Positions 58,377 through 64,000 of a stretch of 64,000 nt of DNA are shown here, one piece after another; the first letter of the stretch is position 1, and each line of letters opens with the position of its first letter. Location: contig CP036163.1 of assembly GCA_019056595.1 (NCBI GenBank), forward strand, positions 434,001 to 498,000, given 5' to 3'. The notes beneath the pieces are model-generated. The model was not told the DNA's origin. It saw only the letters and a list, made by a program, of their open reading frames with translations, and made no database searches. Made by a program: the position numbers and the translations under genes. Source of the stretch: Pectobacterium atrosepticum (GTDB lineage Bacteria > Pseudomonadota > Gammaproteobacteria > Enterobacterales > Enterobacteriaceae).

Positions 58377-59468
58377 ATGGGATTCAAATGCGGTATCGTT
58401 GGGCTGCCTAACGTCGGTAAATCCACTCTGTTCAATGCGCTGACCAAAGCCGGCATCGAAGCAGCCAACTTCCCGTTTTGTACCATCGAGCCGAACACCG
58501 GCGTAGTGCCGATGCCCGATCCACGTCTGGACAAGCTGGCTGAAATCGTTAAGCCGCAGCGCATCCTCCCTACCACCATGGAATTTGTTGATATCGCTGG
58601 TCTGGTAAAAGGCGCGTCCAAAGGTGAAGGTTTGGGTAATCAGTTTCTGACCAACATCCGTGAAACGGAAGCCATTGGCCACGTTGTACGCTGCTTCGAG
58701 AACGACAACATCATCCACGTCAATAATAAAGTTGATCCGGCTGATGACATCGAAGTCATCAATACTGAATTAGCACTGTCTGATCTCGATACCTGCGAAC
58801 GTGCCATTCATCGAGTGCAGAAGAGAGCTAAAGGCGGCGATAAAGATGCTAAAGCTGAGCTGGCTGCACTGGAGAAATGCTTACCGCAGTTGGAAAACGC
58901 TGGCATGCTGCGCTCGCTGGATTTAAGCGATGATGATAAAGCAGCCATCCGCTACCTGAGCTTCCTGACGCTGAAGCCAACGATGTATATCGCCAACGTC
59001 AACGAAGACGGTTTCGAGAATAACCCTTACCTCGATAAAGTGCGTGAAATCGCTGTTGCTGAAGGTTCTGTCGTCGTAGCCGTCTGTGCCGCCGTTGAAT
59101 CAGACATTGCAGAAATGGATGATGCCGATCGTGAAGAATTCATGACCGAGTTAGGTTTGGAAGAACCGGGTCTGAACCGCGTTATCCGCGCAGGCTATGA
59201 ACTGCTGAACCTGCAAACCTACTTTACCGCTGGCGTGAAAGAAGTTCGCGCATGGACAATCCCTGTCGGCGCCACCGCCCCACAGGCCGCAGGTAAAATT
59301 CACACCGACTTTGAAAAAGGCTTCATCCGCGCACAAACTATCGCCTATGAAGACTTCATCACTTACAAAGGTGAACAAGGCGCGAAAGAAGCCGGAAAAA
59401 TGCGTTCGGAAGGCAAAGATTACATCGTAAAAGATGGCGACGTGATGAACTTCCTGTTTAACGTCTAA
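58377..59468 (+). CDS. ychF: Redox-regulated ATPase/GTPase YchF
   Basis: 363 residues, Obg family. P-loop [15 protein letters not shown], switch region [34 protein letters not shown], coiled-coil arm (about 135-170) and C-terminal TGS domain ([20 protein letters not shown] onward). YchF prefers ATP to GTP because its NxxE motif replaces NKxD. It associates with ribosomes and stress tolerance. A terminator follows, then an island. Confidence 0.97.
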   Translation: MGFKCGIVGLPNVGKSTLFNALTKAGIEAANFPFCTIEPNTGVVPMPDPRLDKLAEIVKPQRILPTTMEFVDIAGLVKGASKGEGLGNQFLTNIRETEAIGHVVRCFENDNIIHVNNKVDPADDIEVINTELALSDLDTCERAIHRVQKRAKGGDKDAKAELAALEKCLPQLENAGMLRSLDLSDDDKAAIRYLSFLTLKPTMYIANVNEDGFENNPYLDKVREIAVAEGSVVVAVCAAVESDIAEMDDADREEFMTELGLEEPGLNRVIRAGYELLNLQTYFTAGVKEVRAWTIPVGATAPQAAGKIHTDFEKGFIRAQTIAYEDFITYKGEQGAKEAGKMRSEGKDYIVKDGDVMNFLFNV

Positions 59469-59526
59469 ATGATTTCTGTTGTCTCATGGTATCTCAAAGC
59501 ATCGCATGAAGACTAAAAACCCCATA

Positions 59527-59557
59527 AAATCCACGCAGTTGCGTGGATTTTCCTTTT
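59527..59557 (+). terminator. Terminator of ychF
   Basis: AAATCCACGC / GCGTGGATTT stem, four-base loop, then TCCTTTTC. Confidence 0.9.
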
Positions 59558-59633
59558 CATAGTGTCTCAACTCATCTCGTGACAGCGCAGTCAAAAATGC
59601 GTACAAGGATGAGTACAATCAATTTCCATCTTC

Positions 59634-60683
59634 ATGTTCGCGTTGGGTGAGTACTCAGCGGTAAAACTTGCCGAGGCGCGGGAGAAATGCAATCAAGCGC
59701 GTAAGCAAGTTGCAGAGGGAGTCAACCCGGCACAGGCTAGGCAACTAGATAAAATCCGCAAGGTCAACTACGCCTCCAACACCTTTGAGCTTATCGCCAA
59801 AGAGTGGTTACAGATGAAAGACTGGGCCGAAATCACCAAAACGCGGCGACTGGATATGCTTGAACGTGTGGTTTTTCCCGCAATCGGTAAGCTCCCAGTC
59901 AGAGAGATCACTCCACACCATATACTTAAAATTCTTCAGGAAACCGCTAAACGAGGAGCGCCAACAGTTGCCGCTGAAGCCCGTCGCACCATTTCATCAG
60001 TTTTTGAGTTGGCAGTCGCGACGCTTAGAGCTGATAGCGATCCCGTATGGCCTGTGCGTAAGGCCCTTCCGGCCAATAAGACACAGCACAAACAGGCACT
60101 AAATCCTCAGCAAATCGGAAAGTTATTAAGCTGTTTTGACAATAGTCGTGGCTCGTACCAGGTTAACTATTGCATGTGGCTTATGTGGTGGACATTGGCG
60201 CGTCCTGCAGAAGCCACCGAAGCAGAATGGACAGAATTCGATCTTGATAACGCCCTGTGGACCATTCCGGCTACGCGAATGAAAGCCCGAAGAGAACACG
60301 TTATTCCCCTACCCTTCCAAGCTGTCAAAATGCTCAGAACACTACAGGGATTAATCGGGCATCGGCAGCACCTTTTCCCGGGCAGAGATAATCCGCTGGG
60401 TCCAATGACATCGCACTCTCTGCGTCAGCTACTTAAAAGCCTCGGCTGGAGTGGCACTTATAGCCCACATGCAACCCGAACCACAGGAAGTACCCGTTTA
60501 AACGAGATGGGCTATCGACCTGATGCTATCGAGGCTCAGCTTGCGCACGCTGATACCAACAATATTCGTCGCACGTATAACCACGCGACTTATCTTGATG
60601 AACGCAAAGTGATGATGCAGGATTGGGCTGATAAGCTTGATGGATGGGTAAGCAGCACTCGCAGCAGTGCTGATGTTTCGTAA
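59634..60683 (+). pseudogene. P4-type tyrosine integrase, N-terminally truncated
   Basis: 349 residues instead of about 400-430. The frame starts at MFALGEYSAVKLAEAREKCN, which lies about 60 residues into normal P4/IntS proteins; an in-frame TGA lies 27 bp upstream and no N-terminal DUF4102 region is encoded before it. The catalytic set is complete: Arg190 (LARPAEATEAEW), His279-x-x-Arg282 (SPHATRTTG), His305 (QLAHADTN) and Tyr315 (RRTYNH). The missing N-terminal arm-binding part suggests it is inactive or uses an internal start. It marks the left side of an island after ychF. Confidence 0.82.
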
Positions 60684-60862
60684 ACGATGATGCATTGGTG
60701 CGTTAACACTGATTACTAACGATTATTTCCCACCATAATATAAAAACTACATTTTAACCTATACTTTAGTAACTATCTGATTTTACAAATATTGTTTGCT
60801 CTACTTATCCAGCGTTATAATCCCTCTGTTTTTCCATTCCTCTAATAACACAGGGCATATCC

Positions 60863-61210
60863 ATGAGCCGATACCATGTATCCAGTAGTCAAGGTCAGTA
60901 TGAGAAAGACTCTGGCGAGCAGAACGGGGCGGCACTGGTCAATACGCTGGCACCGGAATTAATGGGTACTGCGGCAGTGAGAGAGCTGGCGATACGGCGG
61001 GCGACACATTACATCGGTGAAGCACTGCGGGGCTATCTGGCGACAAGTAATGAAATCAATTATTCGGCTGAAAATAACGACATTTTAACGGCCATCGGAT
61101 TCAGGCCTGATACGGCTTCACGGGTAGATAATCAGCAGAAATATACCCCGGTACAGAACCGTGTTTACGCGCACCGGCAGGCAGAACTGAGTCAGCAAAA
61201 ACCCACTTAA
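60863..61210 (+). CDS. Small hypothetical protein of the P4-type island
   Basis: 115 residues; CAGGGCATATCC precedes the ATG. Not recognised. An N-terminal polar stretch (SSSQGQYEKDSGEQN), a helical middle (ELAIRRATHYIGEALRGYLATSN) and a basic end (NRVYAHRQAELSQQKP). Encoded between the integrase and the Ash-like ORF, on the integrase strand; no signal peptide or TM. Confidence 0.55.
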   Translation: MSRYHVSSSQGQYEKDSGEQNGAALVNTLAPELMGTAAVRELAIRRATHYIGEALRGYLATSNEINYSAENNDILTAIGFRPDTASRVDNQQKYTPVQNRVYAHRQAELSQQKPT

Positions 61211-61263
61211 AATCAGCCATAAAATACCGCGATTTAATTCAATTAAACCATGCATTACGGTGC

Positions 61264-61446
61264 ATGGTTTTGCATGTAAAACCCCGTATTTTTCACACCT
61301 CAACACCCCAGAGCCGGCGCGGCTCGGGGGTGCTCATGCACCTGCATAAAACCCCACCCATGAAGCGGGCAGGCGTGGCGGAGATAGCATTGCGCGCTAA
61401 GAGTAAACATTTCTCACGCACAGCGTTGATATTATATGATGTTTGA
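61264..61446 (+). CDS. Possible Ash/Icd-like small protein
   Basis: 60 residues containing KPRIFHTSTPQSRRGSGVL. The FHTxxPQSRxG motif recalls the Ash/Icd-like small proteins of P4-type satellite phages (host-division inhibitor family). It lies in the expected place, downstream of a P4-type integrase, and its 3' end overlaps the convergent helicase gene by about 15 bp. Short and without a strong ribosome site, so it may be a remnant. Confidence 0.45.
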   Translation: MVLHVKPRIFHTSTPQSRRGSGVLMHLHKTPPMKRAGVAEIALRAKSKHFSRTALILYDV

Positions 61447-63702
61447 AAGTTCATCATTCTGTATGACGAGCCCTTCTCTAAAGGCTGTTTCAAGCAAGGG
61501 GCTAATTTTTTGTGTTTTTTCAGTTACGAAAGCTACTTGATATTTAGCTCTTGTAATCGCAACATATAATTTATTGAAAGAAGAGTAATTGATGAAATGG
61601 AGTGATTCTCCATTATAAGTTGATTGCTCAGGGAATTTGTCTGAGTCAGCGCCTACAATTATCACTGCGGAAAACTCTAACCCTCCGATGTATTCCATAC
61701 CTCCGATTACATATAAGTTTTTTTCCGAAGCTTTAAATACAGCAAGATTATCCCCGCGCCTTTCTATAGAAATATGGTTTATATCATGTTTATTTGCATG
61801 ATTTTTAAGATCTTTCAATGTGCTATCGGTGCACGGAACTATTAAAATGTCACTTCGTTTAATGCCAGAATTTTGCGATATATAATCAGCCAAAGCAAAT
61901 GTGGATCTATAAACTTCTGATGATCTTTGTTTGCTTATAATATAAGGAATGTCGCATTTTTCCTCAATAAGGGACGTGTGGCCTGTCATTGACTCAGCTA
62001 AAGGATTTTCTAACTCTTGGAATAAGGTAGCACCTGAAGCTAACACACAGCTTGCTAAGTTTATAATATGCTCCGATGAGCGGAAAACAGCATTTAAACC
62101 ATGCTCATGTGCTAGAGTTGCATCAAGCTCTTTTGCAACATCTTCTTTAGTTATAGTCGTGTCCCCAGAAGCTTGGCTTCGATCCATTGTGAATACAATA
62201 TGGTTTGAATTTGGTTTAAGAAGGTTGTGGAATAAACTCAACTCATTAATATTAAAAAGATGAGTTTCATCGATATACATGATATCAAAACCGCCATTTA
62301 TTCTTCTGCGCTTCCAAATTGGAGTCGAGGTTTCTTTAAGAGCGGATAGGGTTATATCATCACTATCAAACAAACCTAAAGTGATAAGTTTATCTTGATA
62401 TTTATTATAAATTGAGAAGATAGTTTTAAAGTCATCCTCATTTTCTAATGGTATGACATTTTTACTACGAGGAAGAGCGGCGTAAGTTTTAAGATCATCA
62501 CCAGCACGCCCTTTAATGTATGTAGAGATCTCCTCTTGAAGCAAAATAGAAATCCCCCATGGATCATTGTTTCCGAAAAAATCTTTAAGTGCGGGGGAAA
62601 TAAAGTTGACAGATCCTGCGTAATCATTTATCAAAAAATCTTCAAGAGCTTCGTTTATATATAAGAGCTGTAACTGCTTAGATTCAAAAGCATCGCTATC
62701 AAGATACTCTGTTGCTTCTATTCTGTTACCTAAATTTTTGATACACCATTCCTGTAAAGTTGTCACTTCAACAGACTGCTGATGTTCTGAGTCAATAAAT
62801 TCAGAGCCACCATTAGATGCTATAAGGTTTTCTATATTAGTCTTAGTTGCTATGCTGTGGGTTATAAAAATAGCTCGTAGCAGATTGTCTGTTTTTTTTG
62901 AATTTTGAAGCTGAACTACACATCTCAATATTAAACTTAAAGTTTTTCCTGTTCCTGCTGCCCCTTTAAGAATATCCGGCCCATAGCTTTCGCTATAAAC
63001 AAATCTTTTTTGACTTTCAGTAAGATTTTTTTCCCAATAATCTAACCCCATATGTGGGTTTGATTGAGTATTGGTATTATCAGTTTCATTTATGTTCAGA
63101 TATGTAGTGACATTCTCCTCTTCTATGTCGGGTATTTTAAACAGAGAAAGCGTATCAATATCATGTATCCCTTCTTTAGCTTTGCGGAAATTAGCTAATT
63201 TTGGCACCGCATCGGTAGTGTCATACCCGTCATGAAATATTAAAAAACTACTTTCGTTCCTTTTTTCTTGTCGCTCCTTATCAGGAGATTTATCAAGTAT
63301 GACTTTATAGGATTTTCCAGTAGTAAATGAAAGAGGTAATAAAGCAATTAAAGAAGAACCACTAATTATTTTCTCACATGGACTATGCCCAATCTTATCC
63401 CACAATTTTATCGCCAGCCTGCAAGATTTCTGAATTATCGTGATAATTTCATTACTGTTTTTTTTAAAACCATCAAAGGTCGTTGTGTCGAATATTAACA
63501 TATTCTTTTTATTTGGGTTTTTGCTTAATATATATATACCAGTATTGATAGAGACAGCTTTAACTTCGAGGCTGAAATCAAGTATTTTTCTGTCTTTCAA
63601 TAAATCAGCAAGTATCTGACCTTTATCATAATCTGCTGACTGAAGCATTCTTTCAGAAACGATTTTTCGTGCTGCATTACTTTCAATGGCTATGAAACTC
63701 AT
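61432..63702 (-). CDS. Superfamily 1 (UvrD/Rep-like) helicase, putative defence protein
   Basis: 756 residues, AT-rich. The N-terminal 230 residues are not recognised. SF1 helicase motifs follow: Walker A ILKGAAGTGKTLSL near 245-258, LRAIFITHSIATKTNIENL, Walker B YIDETHLF near 476 (DETH variant), VFTMDRSQASGDTT (motif III), LEFSAVIIVGAD near 672 and motif VI KLYVAITRAKYQVAF near 712-726. A lone ATP-dependent translocase/helicase; no nuclease motif is seen in it. Two bases separate it from the upstream gene, so they act as a pair. Low GC and the adjacent P4-type integrase suggest horizontal transfer. It resembles two-gene anti-phage modules with UvrD-like subunits, but is not clearly any one of them. 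Confidence 0.78.
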   Translation of the reverse strand: MSFIAIESNAARKIVSERMLQSADYDKGQILADLLKDRKILDFSLEVKAVSINTGIYILSKNPNKKNMLIFDTTTFDGFKKNSNEIITIIQKSCRLAIKLWDKIGHSPCEKIISGSSLIALLPLSFTTGKSYKVILDKSPDKERQEKRNESSFLIFHDGYDTTDAVPKLANFRKAKEGIHDIDTLSLFKIPDIEEENVTTYLNINETDNTNTQSNPHMGLDYWEKNLTESQKRFVYSESYGPDILKGAAGTGKTLSLILRCVVQLQNSKKTDNLLRAIFITHSIATKTNIENLIASNGGSEFIDSEHQQSVEVTTLQEWCIKNLGNRIEATEYLDSDAFESKQLQLLYINEALEDFLINDYAGSVNFISPALKDFFGNNDPWGISILLQEEISTYIKGRAGDDLKTYAALPRSKNVIPLENEDDFKTIFSIYNKYQDKLITLGLFDSDDITLSALKETSTPIWKRRRINGGFDIMYIDETHLFNINELSLFHNLLKPNSNHIVFTMDRSQASGDTTITKEDVAKELDATLAHEHGLNAVFRSSEHIINLASCVLASGATLFQELENPLAESMTGHTSLIEEKCDIPYIISKQRSSEVYRSTFALADYISQNSGIKRSDILIVPCTDSTLKDLKNHANKHDINHISIERRGDNLAVFKASEKNLYVIGGMEYIGGLEFSAVIIVGADSDKFPEQSTYNGESLHFINYSSFNKLYVAITRAKYQVAFVTEKTQKISPLLETAFREGLVIQNDELSNII

Positions 63703-63704
63703 AT

Positions 63705-64000
63705 TTATACGCTCATGATATTGGTTAATAATGCCGAGCGGTGATTAGCTACACCTACTCTAACAAAGTTATTTGTGAAACGTTGCATTAATAATTCTAT
63801 AAACGGTGATTTCAATTGACCTACAATACTACAAAATTTATTGGAGATATTTAAATTTAGACCAGGATGTAATTCGCCATTATCAAGCTCTATTCCATTA
63901 GGGATTTTTTTTGCTGTAAGAAGATTAAATTCATAAATTTCTCTTAAGTTCACTAATACTGAATTATAGCCAAGAACGTCATCAATGAAAAAATAGTCGG
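63705..64000 (-). CDS. Partial gene coupled to the SF1 helicase (5' end beyond window)
   Basis: The frame is open to the window edge and ends at 63705 after ANHRSALLTNIMSV. About 98 residues are visible (YFFIDDVLGYNSVLVNLREI, then NGELHPGLNLNISNKFCS, SPFIELLMQRFTNNFVRVGV). A GTG/ATG-like start at 63953 is probably internal. I do not recognise a domain. It precedes the helicase by two bases, on the same strand. Low GC. The missing 5' portion should identify the system. Confidence 0.7.
   Translation of the reverse strand, partial: DYFFIDDVLGYNSVLVNLREIYEFNLLTAKKIPNGIELDNGELHPGLNLNISNKFCSIVGQLKSPFIELLMQRFTNNFVRVGVANHRSALLTNIMSV

Noticed and set aside
59470..59640. tRNA or tmRNA attachment site for the P4-type integrase
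   Set aside because: No cloverleaf or CCA-like end visible; only the ychF terminator hairpin is found there.

Overview
The window looks like chromosome of a soft-rot enterobacterium, most likely Pectobacterium. The backbone is enterobacterial in content and order: a hemA-prfA-prmC-sirB2-sirB1-kdsA block, lolB-ispE-prs, ychH, pth-ychF, pntAB-ydgH, ogt, fnr-uspE, osmC and cybC. Plant-associated genes sit in it: a secreted expansin, a TogB-like oligosaccharide-binding protein with a Gfo/Idh/MocA oxidoreductase, the srfABC operon and periplasmic SodC. The genus is inferred from gene content; no 16S or MLST locus is visible.

Region by region. 0-7.2 kb: a flxA-like gene behind a sigma-28 promoter, an NTF2-like protein, a decayed SDR gene, then an accessory cluster of regulators and small-molecule enzymes (HxlR, DUF1349, two alpha/beta hydrolases, LysR, old-yellow-enzyme reductase). 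7.3-13.4 kb: an AT-rich island between two decayed copies of the same tyrosine-recombinase 5' end. It is packed with IS630 and IS3 debris and carries two intact genes, a protein with a C-terminal DisA_N/DAC-like domain and a patatin-like phospholipase. 13.8-22 kb: yjbD, an ArgP-like regulator, a chemoreceptor with its own sigma-28 promoter, a GNAT enzyme, an MFS/TetR pair with a 22-bp palindromic operator, cybC, osmC and the expansin. 22.3-29.2 kb: srfABC. 29.4-34.4 kb: a translationally coupled five-gene lipid operon (NTF2-like, SDR, FAD amine oxidase, DUF1365, CFA-synthase family), then sodC. 34.4-45.1 kb: TogB-like/Gfo pair, ogt, fnr, uspE, pntAB, ydgH.

45.1-48.6 kb is a three-layer nest. 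An IS4 copy, flanked by a 12-bp target duplication, sits exactly in the palindrome of the ydgH terminator. A Tn3-family element with a Tn1721-type 38-bp end sits inside the IS4 transposase gene. It carries GC-rich foreign cargo: an IS481 remnant, two small secreted proteins (one DUF4189) and a frameshifted fragment resembling a type IV secretion VirB6/TrbL tail. 48.7-59.5 kb is conserved housekeeping sequence. 59.6 kb to the end opens a P4-type island: an N-terminally truncated integrase, a small unknown gene, an Ash/Icd-like ORF, and a superfamily 1 helicase coupled to a gene that runs off the window.

The best candidates for an undescribed system are (i) the DAC-like plus patatin pair at 9.3-11.8 kb, which has the architecture of a nucleotide-signal/phospholipase defence module, and whose upstream gene now starts inside an IS630 terminal repeat, and (ii) the helicase pair in the P4-type island.
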